Shown: positions 1 to 9,565, counted from the stretch's first letter. The stretch: 64,000 bases of DNA from an uncultured Devosia sp. (GCF_946479885.1 NZ_CAMLHM010000006.1:1-64000), one strand, 5' to 3'. The notes: a model not told the origin generated them from the sequence alone. Translations and numbers: made by a program.

Positions 1-1065
<1,065 letters not shown>

Positions 1066-1078
1066 GATAACCGCCCAT

Positions 1079-2329
1079 ATGTCTGCCCCAGGAGAAAACC
1101 TTCGTATCAACGGTGATCGGCTCTGGGACAGTCTCATGGAGATGGCGCAGATTGGCCCCGGTATTGCCGGGGGCAATAACCGCCAGACGCTGACCGACGA
1201 AGACGGCGAAGGCCGCCACCTGTTCAAGCGCTGGTGCGACGCGGCGGGCCTCAGCATGGGCGTCGACCAGATGGGGTCAATGTTCATGACCCGTCCGGGC
1301 ACCGACCCCAACGCGCTGCCGGTCTATGTCGGCAGCCACCTCGACACCCAGCCCACCGGCGGCAAGTATGACGGCGTACTCGGCGTCCTTGCGGCGCTCG
1401 AAGTCGTCCGCTCGCTCAACGACATGGGCATCAAGACCAGGCACCCCATCGTCGTCACCAACTGGGCCAATGAAGAAGGCGCACGCTTCGCCCCGGCCAT
1501 GCTGGCCTCCGGCGTCTTCGCCGGCGTCCATAGCCAGGACTATGCCTATAGCCGCAAGGATCAGGCAGGCCTCACCTATGGCGACGAACTAGCCCGTATC
1601 GGCTGGCGCGGCGATGAAGTCGTCGGCGCCCGCAAGATGCACGCCTATTTCGAATATCACATCGAGCAAGGCCCGATCCTCGAAGCCGAAGGCAAGCAGA
1701 TCGGCGTCGTCACCCATGGCCAGGGTCTGTGGTGGCTCGAATTCACCCTGACCGGCAAGGAAGCCCATACCGGTTCGACGCCGATGAACATGCGGGTCAA
1801 TGCCGGCCTCGCCATGGCCCGCATCATCGAGATGGTGCAGGCCGTCGCCCTGGATCACCAGCCGGGCGCGGTCGGCGGTGTCGGCCAGATGAAGTTCGCC
1901 CCCAATTCGCGCAACGTGCTGCCGGGCACCGTCGTCTTCACCGTCGACATTCGCTCGCCGGAAATCGGCAAGCTCAATTCCATGCGCGAGCAGATCGAGA
2001 GCAAAGCGCAAGACATCTGCCAGCAGCTTGGCGTCGGCTACGCCATGGAAGCGGTCGGCCATTTCGACCCCGTGGCCTTCGACCCGACCCTGGTCGCCCG
2101 GGTGCGCAAGGCGGCCGAAGACCTCGGCTACAGTCACATGAACATCATCTCCGGCGCCGGCCACGACGCCTGCTGGATGAACAAGGTCGCACCCTCAACG
2201 ATGGTCATGTGCCCGTGTGTCGGCGGGCTGAGCCACAACGAGGCGGAAGACATCTCCAAGGAATGGGCCACCGCCGGGGCGGACGTGCTGTTCCATGCGG
2301 TGCTGGAAACGGCGGAGATTGTGGAGTGA
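1079..2329 (+). CDS. Zn-dependent M20-family hydrolase, beta-ureidopropionase / N-carbamoyl-L-amino acid hydrolase
   Basis: A 416-residue protein. It has the metal-site motifs of the M20 amidohydrolase family: GSHLDTQPTGGKYDG (His88, Asp98), NWANEEG (Glu132/Glu133), EYHIEQGP (His194) and a C-terminal SGAGHDACWM histidine. GKEAHTGSTPM lies in the dimerisation/substrate domain. Such enzymes hydrolyse N-carbamoyl-beta-alanine or N-carbamoyl amino acids to the amino acid, CO2 and NH3. Thirteen bases separate it from the dehydrogenase, and dihydropyrimidinase lies downstream, so step three of reductive pyrimidine catabolism (PydC/HyuC role) is most likely. ATG 1079 is chosen because the frame upstream only reads back into the previous gene. 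Confidence 0.88.
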   Translation: MSAPGENLRINGDRLWDSLMEMAQIGPGIAGGNNRQTLTDEDGEGRHLFKRWCDAAGLSMGVDQMGSMFMTRPGTDPNALPVYVGSHLDTQPTGGKYDGVLGVLAALEVVRSLNDMGIKTRHPIVVTNWANEEGARFAPAMLASGVFAGVHSQDYAYSRKDQAGLTYGDELARIGWRGDEVVGARKMHAYFEYHIEQGPILEAEGKQIGVVTHGQGLWWLEFTLTGKEAHTGSTPMNMRVNAGLAMARIIEMVQAVALDHQPGAVGGVGQMKFAPNSRNVLPGTVVFTVDIRSPEIGKLNSMREQIESKAQDICQQLGVGYAMEAVGHFDPVAFDPTLVARVRKAAEDLGYSHMNIISGAGHDACWMNKVAPSTMVMCPCVGGLSHNEAEDISKEWATAGADVLFHAVLETAEIVE

Positions 2330-2350
2330 TGTCTCAAGGCGAGGGCAAGG

Positions 2351-2447
2351 CCGACCTTACCTCGCCCCTCCGGGGAGAGGTCGCCGCGCCTCTTCACCTC
2401 TCCCTTTGGGGGAGAGGTCGGCCCGCAGGGCCGGGTGAGGGGGCCTT
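2351..2447. repeat. Palindromic repeat doublet, left flank of the DUF559 gene
   Basis: Two facing copies of a palindromic element built on CTCTCCCTTTGGGGGAGAG, ending exactly at the ATG of the DUF559 gene. Bases 2392-2447 are repeated in inverted orientation at 2790-2853: 17 identical outer bases, a variable centre, then 30 identical bases. The same family recurs as doublets through the window. Confidence 0.85.
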
Positions 2448-2888
2448 ATGAGCGCCATCAAAACCCAGTTCGCCGCCACGGCTGCCAAGACCCTCCGCGC
2501 GAACATGACGGATGCTGAGCGCAAACTGTGGGCCGCGCTCCGCAATCGCAAGCTTCTTGGTTTCAAGTTTGTCCGCCAGGTGCCAGTCGGCCGCTATATC
2601 GCCGACTTTGCTTGTCGTGAGGCGGATCTGATCATCGAGCTGGATGGCGGGCAGCACGCCGACAGCGCTCATGACAAGCTGCGGACGACCGCCCTCACTG
2701 AGCACGGTTACGCAGTCATGCGCTTCTGGAACAATGACGTTCTCTCCAATCTGGACGGTGTTGTTCACATCATTGCCGAGCACCTGAACAAGGCCCCCTC
2801 ACCCGGTCTTCGCTACGCGAAGCCCGACCTCTCCCCCAAAGGGAGAGGTGAAGTGGTGCCGACCGAAACACCGGGAAATTCTCCATGA
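2448..2888 (+). CDS. DUF559 domain protein, Vsr/restriction-endonuclease-like fold
   Basis: 146 residues of the DUF559 family, small PD-(D/E)xK/Vsr-like proteins of unproven biochemical function. Visible features are a helical start (MTDAERKLWAALRNRKL), the core GRYIADFACREADLIIELDG with acidic residues, GGQH, and a YAVMRFWNNDV strand. About the last 25 residues are encoded by a palindromic repeat (APSPGLRYAKPDLSPKGRGE), so the C-terminus is repeat-derived. The start codon abuts an inverted copy of that repeat, and the stop overlaps the dihydropyrimidinase start (ATGA). It has no evident role in pyrimidine breakdown and looks inserted into the operon. The family is clear; function is unknown. 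Confidence 0.85.
   Translation: MSAIKTQFAATAAKTLRANMTDAERKLWAALRNRKLLGFKFVRQVPVGRYIADFACREADLIIELDGGQHADSAHDKLRTTALTEHGYAVMRFWNNDVLSNLDGVVHIIAEHLNKAPSPGLRYAKPDLSPKGRGEVVPTETPGNSP
2790..2853. repeat. Palindromic repeat, right flank of the DUF559 gene (inverted copy)
   Basis: Inverted copy of 2392-2447. The outer AAGGCCCCCTCACCCGG and the inner block ending GGGAGAGGTGAAG are identical, and only the central loop differs. It lies within the 3' end of the DUF559 coding sequence and is translated. Confidence 0.85.
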
Positions 2889-4336
2889 CCAAAGTCATCA
2901 AAAACGGCACCGTTGTCACCGCCGATCTCACCTACAAGGCCGACGTCCTCATCGACGGCGAGATCATCGTCGAGATCGGGCAGAACCTTTCCGGTGACGA
3001 GACCCTAGACGCCACGGGCTGCTACATCATGCCCGGCGGCATCGATCCGCATACGCACCTCGAAATGCCCTTCATGGGCACGTACTCCGCCGATGATTTC
3101 GAATCCGGCACCCGCGCAGGCCTTTCCGGCGGCACCACGATGGTGGTCGATTTCTGCCTGCCCAGCCCCAACCAGTCCCTGCTCGAAGCGCTGCAGATGT
3201 GGGACAACAAGACCGGCAAGGCCAATGCGGATTACAGCTTCCACATGGCCATCACCTGGTGGGGCGAGCAGGTGTTCAATGAAATGGCCGATGTCGTCGA
3301 TCGCGGCATTACCAGCTTCAAGCATTTCATGGCCTATAAGGGCGCGCTGATGGTCAATGACGACGAGATGTTCTCGTCGTTCCAGCGCTGCGCTGACTTG
3401 GGCGCGCTGCCGTTGGTTCATGCCGAGAATGGCGACGTCGTCGCCGCGATGACGGCGAAGCTCTTGGCCGAAGGCAATACCGGCCCCGAGGCGCATGCCT
3501 ATTCCCGCCCCCCCGAAGTCGAGGGCGAGGCCACCAACCGCGCCATCATGATCGCCGACATGGCCGGTGTGCCGCTCTATGTGGTGCATGTCAGCTCCGA
3601 ACAGGCGCATGAAGCCATCCGCCGCGCCCGCCAGAAGGGCATGCGCGTCTATGGCGAGCCGCTGATCCAGCATCTGACGCTCGACGAGAGCGAATATTTC
3701 AACCCCGATTGGGACCATGCCGCCCGTCGCGTCATGTCGCCGCCCTTCCGCAACAAGCTGCACCAGGATTCGCTCTGGGCTGGGCTGCAGTCCGGTTCGC
3801 TCTCGGTCGTCGCCACCGATCACTGCGCCTTCACCACGGCGCAGAAGCGCAATGGCGTTGGCAATTTCTCCAAGATTCCCAATGGAACGGGCGGCCTCGA
3901 AGACCGCATGCCGGTGCTGTGGACCGCGGGCGTCAACACCGGTCGCCTGACCATGAACGAGTTCGTCGCGGTCACCTCGACCAACATCGCCAAGATCCTG
4001 GGCCTCTATCCCAAGAAGGGCGCCGTCCTCGTGGGTGCCGATGCCGACCTCGTGGTGTGGGATCCCAAGCGCAGCAAGACCATTGCCGCCTCGGCTCAGC
4101 AGTCGGTCATCGACTACAATGTGTTCGAGGGCTTCGAGGTCACCGGCCTGCCGCGGTTCGTCCTGACCCGCGGCAAGGTCTCGATCGTCGAGAGCGAGGT
4201 CAGGACCGAGCCGGGCCATGGCAAATTCGTCGCTCGCGAGGCGAAGAACCCTGTGAATCGGGCCCTGAGCCAGTGGAAAGAAATCGTCGCACCCCGCAAG
4301 GTCGAACGGTCTGGAATTCCGGCGACGGGGGTCTGA
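2885..4336 (+). CDS. hydA: Dihydropyrimidinase / D-hydantoinase
   Basis: 483 residues, normal length for this cyclic amidohydrolase. It opens 5,6-dihydrouracil/dihydrothymine (or hydantoins) to N-carbamoyl-beta-amino acids. The binuclear metal site is complete: GGIDPHTHLE (His56, His58), SFKHFMAYKG supplying the carbamylated lysine (probably Lys152), LVHAENGD, YVVHVSS, and the catalytic Asp in VVATDHCAFT. Its ATG overlaps the DUF559 stop by 4 bases, implying translational coupling. With the flanking hydrolase and dehydrogenase it forms the middle of the reductive pyrimidine pathway. Dihydropyrimidine dehydrogenase is not in view and may lie upstream. Confidence 0.95.
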   Translation: MTKVIKNGTVVTADLTYKADVLIDGEIIVEIGQNLSGDETLDATGCYIMPGGIDPHTHLEMPFMGTYSADDFESGTRAGLSGGTTMVVDFCLPSPNQSLLEALQMWDNKTGKANADYSFHMAITWWGEQVFNEMADVVDRGITSFKHFMAYKGALMVNDDEMFSSFQRCADLGALPLVHAENGDVVAAMTAKLLAEGNTGPEAHAYSRPPEVEGEATNRAIMIADMAGVPLYVVHVSSEQAHEAIRRARQKGMRVYGEPLIQHLTLDESEYFNPDWDHAARRVMSPPFRNKLHQDSLWAGLQSGSLSVVATDHCAFTTAQKRNGVGNFSKIPNGTGGLEDRMPVLWTAGVNTGRLTMNEFVAVTSTNIAKILGLYPKKGAVLVGADADLVVWDPKRSKTIAASAQQSVIDYNVFEGFEVTGLPRFVLTRGKVSIVESEVRTEPGHGKFVAREAKNPVNRALSQWKEIVAPRKVERSGIPATGV

Positions 4337-4373
4337 TGGAACTCGCGCCGGAAGCGACAATGGGGGCCTGTGC

Positions 4374-5159
4374 GTGACGACTGTGGTATCTGCCGAACAT
4401 CTCGGCCTCACCTTTAGCACCAATGATGGCGACGTCGTCGCGCTCAGCGACGTCAATCTCACCATCAACAAGGGTGAGTTCGTGTCCTTCATCGGCCCTT
4501 CGGGCTGCGGCAAGACCACGTTCCTGCGCACCATTGCCGATCTCGAGCGCCCCACGTCAGGCAGCCTCACCATCAATGGCCTGACGCCCGAAGCAGCGCG
4601 CAAGAACCGCGCCTATGGCTATGTGTTCCAGGCCCCGGCGCTCTACCCGTGGCGCACCATCGAGAAGAACATCGCGCTACCGCTCGAAATCATGGGCTAT
4701 GGCGCCAGCCAGCAGGCCGAGCGCATCAAGCGCACCATGGACCTGGTGAACCTGTCGGGCTTCGAGAAGAAATATCCCTGGCAGCTGTCGGGCGGCATGC
4801 AGCAACGCGCCTCCATCGCCCGCGCTTTAGCCTTCGATGCCGACCTGCTGCTGATGGACGAGCCCTTCGGCGCGCTGGACGAAATCGTGCGCGACCACCT
4901 CAATTCCGAACTGCTCAAGCTGTGGGACGCGACGCAAAAGACCATCTGCTTTGTCACCCACTCCATCCCCGAGGCGGTCTATCTGTCGACCAAGATCGTG
5001 GTCATGAGCCCGCGCCCCGGTCGCGTGACCGACATCATCGAGAGCAACCTGCCGCGCGAGCGTCCGCTCGATATCCGCGAGACGCCCGAATTCCTCGCCA
5101 TCGCTGCGCGGGTGCGCGACGGATTGCGGGCCGGGCATTCCTATGAGGAGACGGTGTGA
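4374..5159 (+). CDS. ABC transporter ATP-binding protein (SsuB/TauB/ThiZ-type)
   Basis: 261 residues. Walker A GPSGCGKTT, Q-loop VFQAPALYPWR, signature LSGGMQQR, Walker B LLMDEPFGALD and the switch His in CFVTHSIPEAVYLS are all present. Such subunits energise importers of the nitrate/sulfonate/taurine/pyrimidine group together with NMT1/THI5-like binding proteins. The start is GTG at 4374. It lies 37 bases after dihydropyrimidinase and before two permeases and a binding protein. Uptake of a pyrimidine or ureide is inferred from the operon. Confidence 0.92.
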   Translation: MTTVVSAEHLGLTFSTNDGDVVALSDVNLTINKGEFVSFIGPSGCGKTTFLRTIADLERPTSGSLTINGLTPEAARKNRAYGYVFQAPALYPWRTIEKNIALPLEIMGYGASQQAERIKRTMDLVNLSGFEKKYPWQLSGGMQQRASIARALAFDADLLLMDEPFGALDEIVRDHLNSELLKLWDATQKTICFVTHSIPEAVYLSTKIVVMSPRPGRVTDIIESNLPRERPLDIRETPEFLAIAARVRDGLRAGHSYEETV

Positions 5160-5180
5160 TGGGGCTTGGGCGGGATGCCA

Positions 5181-5346
5181 CCTTCCCTTCTCCCCTTGAG
5201 GGAGAAGGTGCCCGAAGGGCGGATGAGGGGTTTTGGCCCCTCCGCGACATCGAAGCATGGCATGGCGCAGAACCCCTCACCCCGATCTTTCTGCTGAACG
5301 CAGAAAGATCGACCCTCTCCCTCAAGGGGAGAGGGGAAGGGGCCTC
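5181..5346. repeat. Inverted doublet of palindromic repeats (REPIN-like) inside the transporter operon
   Basis: Two facing palindromes: CTTCTCCCCTTGAGGGAGAAG on the left and CCCTCTCCCTCAAGGGGAGAG on the right. Each is followed inward by a GGATGAGGGGTT / AACCCCTCACC block. A hairpin GATCTTTCTGC...GCAGAAAGATC sits in the right arm. The doublet separates the ATPase gene from the first permease gene and ends at the permease ATG, so it could stabilise or attenuate operon mRNA. Confidence 0.85.
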
Positions 5347-6243
5347 ATGAACCGCACCCTCCCGATCCTCATTGTCCTGCTGGCGATCGTTGCCGTCTGG
5401 TATGCCGCCGCCATCGGCATGAACGCCCAGTGGCAGAATGACGTCTATCGCCGCGGCGACGTGGTCGATGTGCCGTTCACCCAGTTCGTGGTCGACAGCT
5501 GGAACCAGGAAAAGCCTGTCCTCCCCACCGCCCATCAGGTGTTTGGCGAGCTGTGGAACTCGACCGCCCTCGTCGCCCCCAACAAGCCGCGCAGCCTGAT
5601 TTTCCATGCCTGGGTCACCTTCTCGGCCACGGCACTCGGCTTCCTCATGGGCTCGGTGCTCGGCATCGGGCTGGCCGTGCTGATCGTCCACAACGAAGCC
5701 ATGAACCGCTCGCTGATGCCGTGGATTGTCGCGAGCCAGACCATCCCCATCCTGGCGCTGGCGCCGCTGATCGTGGTGATCGGCTTCAATATCTTCACCG
5801 GCACCCTTGGCATCCCGACCGATCCGGCGCGGCTGATGTCCAAGGCCATCATCTCGGCTTATCTGAGCTTCTTCCCCGTCGCGGTGGGCATGGTCAAAGG
5901 CCTGCGCTCGCCCGAGGCGATCCAGCTCGACCTGATGCACACCTACAATGCCAGCGCCGGCCAGACCTTCTGGAAGCTGCGCTGGCCGGCCGCCATGCCC
6001 TTCCTCTTCGCCTCGCTCAAGGTCGGCGTCGCCGCCTCGCTGGTCGGCGCCATTGTCGGCGAACTGCCGACCGGCGCAGTAGCCGGCCTCGGCGCGCGGC
6101 TATTGGCCGGGTCCTATTACAGCCAGACCGTGCAGATCTGGGCCGCCCTCTTCGCCGCCTCCATCCTCGCCGCCTTGCTGGTCATCGCGGTCGGCGTGGT
6201 GGAGCGGCTGGTCAACCGGTCCATGGGGGCGCGTCCCGCATGA
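5347..6243 (+). CDS. ABC transporter permease (BPD_transp_1), first of two
   Basis: 298 residues: an N-terminal membrane anchor (ILIVLLAIVAVWYAAAI), a periplasmic stretch of about 70 residues, then the six-helix binding-protein-dependent permease domain. The EAA-type cytoplasmic loop is visible (TYNASAGQTFWKLRWPAAMP). ATG 5347 is chosen because upstream in-frame codons translate the repeat. The gene overlaps the second permease by 4 bases (ATGA). It should form a heterodimeric channel with that permease for import of the operon's substrate. Confidence 0.9.
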   Translation: MNRTLPILIVLLAIVAVWYAAAIGMNAQWQNDVYRRGDVVDVPFTQFVVDSWNQEKPVLPTAHQVFGELWNSTALVAPNKPRSLIFHAWVTFSATALGFLMGSVLGIGLAVLIVHNEAMNRSLMPWIVASQTIPILALAPLIVVIGFNIFTGTLGIPTDPARLMSKAIISAYLSFFPVAVGMVKGLRSPEAIQLDLMHTYNASAGQTFWKLRWPAAMPFLFASLKVGVAASLVGAIVGELPTGAVAGLGARLLAGSYYSQTVQIWAALFAASILAALLVIAVGVVERLVNRSMGARPA

Positions 6244-7334
6244 GCCAGCTCCAGTTTTTCCTCGCCCTCGTCGCTGGCGGCCTCTGCGCCGCAGCCCTCG
6301 CTTTGAGTGTCGTCACCCCGTTTGAAACGGCTTTGCTGCTCAAGGCTTTCCTGGCGCTCGGCTTCCTGTCGCTGATCCGCTTTTTCGTGCCGCTCGGCCT
6401 CTGGGCTGATGGCGCCTTTGCCGTGCTGGGCGCTGTCGCGCTGCTCACGAGCCTCGGCGTCATCGAGCCAACGCCGCCCTTCTTCTGGATGGCGCTCGTT
6501 GCCGCCTGGCTCTTTGCCTGGCTGTTCGTCGAACGCCTCAGCAAGACCCTGGCGCCCGGCCTGTCGGACAATGCTGGCCTGGGCCTGCTTATCCCCATCG
6601 CCTTCGGCCTCACCATCCTCGTGGCCTGGGAAGTCATCACCCGCGCCGGTCATGTGCCGCAGGTCATCCTGCCGCCGCCCTCGATGATCTGGGCGCGCAT
6701 TACCGCCTCGGTGCCGACCTTGCTGGCCGATTTCCAGCAGACCTTTTTGAAGGCTGTGCTGATCGGCTACCTCATGGGCTGTGGCCTCGGCTTCGTGGTC
6801 GCCATTCTCATCGATCGCTCGCCCTTCCTCAAATCGGGACTGTTGCCGCTGGGCAATTTCGTCTCGGCTTTGCCCATTGTCGGCGTCGCGCCGATCATGG
6901 TCATGTGGTTCGGCTTCGACTGGCCATCCAAGGCCGCCGTCGTCGTCATCATGACCTTCTTCCCCATGCTGGTGAACACCGTGGCTGGCCTCAATGCATC
7001 GTCCGCCATCGAGCGCGACCTGATGCGCACCTATGCCGCCGGCTATTGGCAGACCCTTATGAAGCTCAGGCTCCCTGCTGCGGGCCCCTTCATATTCAAC
7101 GCCCTCAAGATCAACTCGACTTTGGCCTTGATCGGCGCAATCGTAGCGGAATTCTTCGGGACGCCCATCGTGGGAATGGGCTTCCGGATCTCTACCGAAG
7201 TCGGCCGGATGAATGTCGACATGGTATGGGCCGAAATCGCGGTGGCGGCAGTCGCGGGCTCGGTCTTCTACGGGGTGATCGTTCTGATCGAACGGGGCGT
7301 CACCTTCTGGCATCCGTCTGTGCGTGGTGCATAA
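6240..7334 (+). CDS. ABC transporter permease (BPD_transp_1), second, with N-terminal membrane extension
   Basis: 364 residues. About 110 residues carrying roughly four hydrophobic segments precede the usual permease domain, which begins near VAWEVITRAGHVPQVILPPPS and contains the EAA loop TYAAGYWQTLMKLRLPAAGP. Single-domain homologues are nearer 250-300 residues, so the hydrophobic extension stands out; its role is unknown. The start overlaps the stop of the first permease (ATGA). It pairs with that permease and the upstream ATPase. Confidence 0.9.
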   Translation: MSQLQFFLALVAGGLCAAALALSVVTPFETALLLKAFLALGFLSLIRFFVPLGLWADGAFAVLGAVALLTSLGVIEPTPPFFWMALVAAWLFAWLFVERLSKTLAPGLSDNAGLGLLIPIAFGLTILVAWEVITRAGHVPQVILPPPSMIWARITASVPTLLADFQQTFLKAVLIGYLMGCGLGFVVAILIDRSPFLKSGLLPLGNFVSALPIVGVAPIMVMWFGFDWPSKAAVVVIMTFFPMLVNTVAGLNASSAIERDLMRTYAAGYWQTLMKLRLPAAGPFIFNALKINSTLALIGAIVAEFFGTPIVGMGFRISTEVGRMNVDMVWAEIAVAAVAGSVFYGVIVLIERGVTFWHPSVRGA

Positions 7335-7362
7335 GGCAATGCCAAACTCAGGGAAAACGGCA

Positions 7363-8355
7363 ATGAAGAAACTTCTGATCGGCGCCCTCGCAGGCGCAAT
7401 GACGATGGCGGCAGTGGGCGGTGCCTGGGCTCAGGATACCGTGACGCTGCAGCTCAAGTGGGTCACCCAGGCCCAGTTCGCCGGCTACTATGTCGCCCAG
7501 GCCAAGGGCTTCTACGAAGAAGAAGGCCTCACCGTCGAAATCAAGCCGGGCGGCCCCGATATCGCGCCTGAGCAGGTCATCGCCGGCGGCGGTGCCGATG
7601 TCATCACCACCTGGATGGCTGCCGGCCTTGCCGCGCGCGAACGCGGCGTGCCGCTGGTCAATATCGCCCAGCCGTTCAAGAATTCGGGTCTGCTGCTGAC
7701 CTGCCTCAAGGAAGCCGGCGTCGAGACCACGGCCGATTTCCCGGGCAAGACGCTGGGCGTCTGGTTCTTCGGCAATGAATATCCCTTCTACGCCTGGATG
7801 GCCAAGCTCGGCTATTCCACCGAAGGTGGCGCCGAGGGCGTCGAAGTCCTCAAGCAAGCCTTCAACGTCGATCCGCTGATCCAGAAGCAGGCTGCCTGTA
7901 TCTCCACCATGACCTATAACGAATATGGCCAGGTGCTGAAGGCCGGGATTACCCCCGAAGAACTCACCGTGTTCAACTATCGCGACGAAGGCGTCGGCAT
8001 GCTCGAGGACGGCCTCTATGTCCTCGAAGAAAAGCTGGCCGATCCGGCATTCGTCGAGAAGATGACCAAGTTCGTCCGCGCCTCGATGAAGGGTTGGGAA
8101 TATGCCCGCGCCAATGCCGAGGAAGCCGCGCAGATCGTTCTGGACAATGACTCGACCGGCGCCATGACGCTGGAAGACCAGCTCTACCAGATGACCGAGG
8201 TCAACAAGCTCACCGAAGGCTCCACCGGCGCCCTCGACCAGGCCGATTACCAGCAGACCGTCGATACCCTGCTGTCGGCCGTCTCGCCCGACAATCCGGC
8301 CATCACCAAGGCTCCGGAAGGCGCCTTCTCGACCGTTGTCACCGACGGCCTCTAG
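7363..8355 (+). CDS. ABC transporter substrate-binding protein, NMT1/THI5-like
   Basis: 330 residues with a clear Sec signal peptide (MKKLLIGALAGAMTMAAVGG, then AWAQD). The mature part begins TVTLQLKWVTQAQFAGYYVA, typical of NMT1/THI5-like periplasmic proteins that bind pyrimidine-like or other small ligands. It contains five cysteines. ATG 7363 is preferred over ATG 7339 because it directly precedes the signal peptide. The gene closes the operon and is followed by a strong terminator. The ligand is inferred to be a pyrimidine or its breakdown product. Confidence 0.9.
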   Translation: MKKLLIGALAGAMTMAAVGGAWAQDTVTLQLKWVTQAQFAGYYVAQAKGFYEEEGLTVEIKPGGPDIAPEQVIAGGGADVITTWMAAGLAARERGVPLVNIAQPFKNSGLLLTCLKEAGVETTADFPGKTLGVWFFGNEYPFYAWMAKLGYSTEGGAEGVEVLKQAFNVDPLIQKQAACISTMTYNEYGQVLKAGITPEELTVFNYRDEGVGMLEDGLYVLEEKLADPAFVEKMTKFVRASMKGWEYARANAEEAAQIVLDNDSTGAMTLEDQLYQMTEVNKLTEGSTGALDQADYQQTVDTLLSAVSPDNPAITKAPEGAFSTVVTDGL

Positions 8356-8408
8356 GTCGGAAATGACCACCGGATAAGCCGCCGTTTCAGGCGGCAGCAA
8401 ACCTACAA

Positions 8409-8433
8409 GGCGGGGAGCGATCCCCGCCTTTTT
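8409..8433 (+). terminator. Rho-independent terminator of the pyrimidine operon
   Basis: Stem GGCGGGGA / TCCCCGCC with loop GCGA, followed by five T residues, about 50 bases after the binding-protein stop. Confidence 0.9.
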
Positions 8434-8483
8434 CGTTGCCGGCCGGAGGCTCACGCGCACGTGCACATAATTGATGCAACTTC

Positions 8484-8509
8484 GGAACGATTCAGCCTGC
8501 CCGATTGTT
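8484..8509 (+). promoter_or_regulatory. Candidate EcfG (general stress sigma) promoter
   Basis: GGAAC at 8484-8488 and TGTT at 8506-8509, 17 bases apart. The alphaproteobacterial EcfG consensus is GGAAC-N16/17-CGTT, so one base of the -10 half deviates. It lies 40 bases upstream of the first small membrane peptide gene. Confidence 0.42.
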
Positions 8510-8548
8510 GAAAGCGCACTGCGTCAATCAAGAAGAAGGCATAATCCC

Positions 8549-8623
8549 ATGAACTCGATCATCTATATCGTCGGCCTCATCGTTATCGTCATGGCCATCC
8601 TGTCGTTCATCGGCCTTGCCTGA
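8549..8623 (+). CDS. Small single-span membrane peptide (24 aa)
   Basis: A 24-codon reading frame, MNSIIYIVGLIVIVMAILSF then IGLA, almost wholly hydrophobic with a small G-L-A end. AGAAGGC lies 8 bases before the ATG. Similar tiny 'IIYIVGLVVIV' peptides are familiar from Rhizobiales annotations, with no known function. It sits upstream of a multi-TM protein and behind a candidate stress promoter. Coding status rests on composition, the ribosome binding site and family recall. Confidence 0.68.
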   Translation: MNSIIYIVGLIVIVMAILSFIGLA

Positions 8624-8671
8624 CCTTTGGTCGTGGCAAGAACCTACCAGTAAACCTCAGGAGATGCTCAC

Positions 8672-9565
8672 ATGACCATTGATGCGCCCGCGGGCGTTGT
8701 CGTTACCAATTCAGCCGCCGCCGGACGAGACCAGTCTTCCTATGTCGATTGGCCTGCGATTATTGCCGGTATTGTTCTGGCGTCAGCCATCAGCCTGGTG
8801 CTGATCAGCTTCGGCTCGGCCGTCGGCCTCAACTTTCTCGACTTCGGCTATGGCGATGGCCCCAATCCGATCTTTGTCGGCATAGCGGCCGCGACCTGGT
8901 TCCTCTGGGTGCAGATTTCAAGCTTCATGGCCGGCGGTTACCTGACCGGTCGCCTGCGTCGTCGCTATTTCGACGCCAATGAAGACGAAAGCGACCTGCG
9001 CGACGGCGCCCATGGCCTGTTGGTCTGGGCCGGTGCGGCAATCCTGGGCACCGTGATCGCTGTCGGCGGTATCGGCGCCGCCGCCAATGCCGTGGGCTCG
9101 GCTGCGGCGACGGCCACCACTGCCGCCTCCAACGTGGCTGAAGGCGCGGCCGACGCCGTCGACCCCAATGCCTACTTCATCGACACCATGTTCCGCTCGA
9201 CCCAGCCGGTCGAGGCCGAAGCAGCGCGCGGTGAAGCTGGCCGTATCTTCGCTCAGGCCGCGCTTGGCGATGGCACGGTTGCCGATGCCGATCGCACATA
9301 TCTGGCCGGTGTCGTGGCTGCCAATGCCGGCATTCCGCCCGAAGAGGCCCAGGCCCGTGTCGACCAGGCGATCGCCAGTGTCGAGGAAGCGCGCCAGAAG
9401 GCCATCGAAGCGGCCCGCATTGCCCGCAACACGGCCATTATCGGCGCATTCCTCTTGGCTGCCTCGCTGCTAGTCTCGGCCATCGGCGCCTTCTGGGCGG
9501 CCCAGAAGGGCGGCAACCATCGCGATGAAAACACCGTCTTTGCCGGCGTCTTCAAGCGCTTCTAG
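8672..9565 (+). CDS. Multi-TM membrane protein of unknown function (PhnA-like as annotated in Rhizobiales)
   Basis: 297 residues. Predicted TM segments lie near residues 25-50, 68-90, 110-135 and 262-285. Between the third and fourth is a soluble Ala/Glu-rich stretch likely to form coiled coil (EEAQARVDQAIASVEEARQK). The tandem WPAIIAGIVLASA / FGSAVGLNF start resembles membrane proteins labelled 'PhnA-like' in rhizobia. That label gives no real function. AGGAG lies 6-7 bases before the ATG. It is flanked on both sides by tiny membrane-peptide genes, so the three may be one stress-responsive envelope unit. Confidence 0.8.
   Translation: MTIDAPAGVVVTNSAAAGRDQSSYVDWPAIIAGIVLASAISLVLISFGSAVGLNFLDFGYGDGPNPIFVGIAAATWFLWVQISSFMAGGYLTGRLRRRYFDANEDESDLRDGAHGLLVWAGAAILGTVIAVGGIGAAANAVGSAAATATTAASNVAEGAADAVDPNAYFIDTMFRSTQPVEAEAARGEAGRIFAQAALGDGTVADADRTYLAGVVAANAGIPPEEAQARVDQAIASVEEARQKAIEAARIARNTAIIGAFLLAASLLVSAIGAFWAAQKGGNHRDENTVFAGVFKRF

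Noticed and set aside
2448..2888. Calling the DUF559 gene a Vsr mismatch endonuclease
   Set aside because: Only the general nuclease fold is shared. Vsr-specific zinc ligands and aromatic wedge residues are not visible, and no cytosine methyltransferase gene is nearby.
3005..4603. A 532-codon minus-strand frame opposite dihydropyrimidinase
   Set aside because: The sense strand encodes a complete, motif-perfect enzyme. The antisense product has no recognisable domain.
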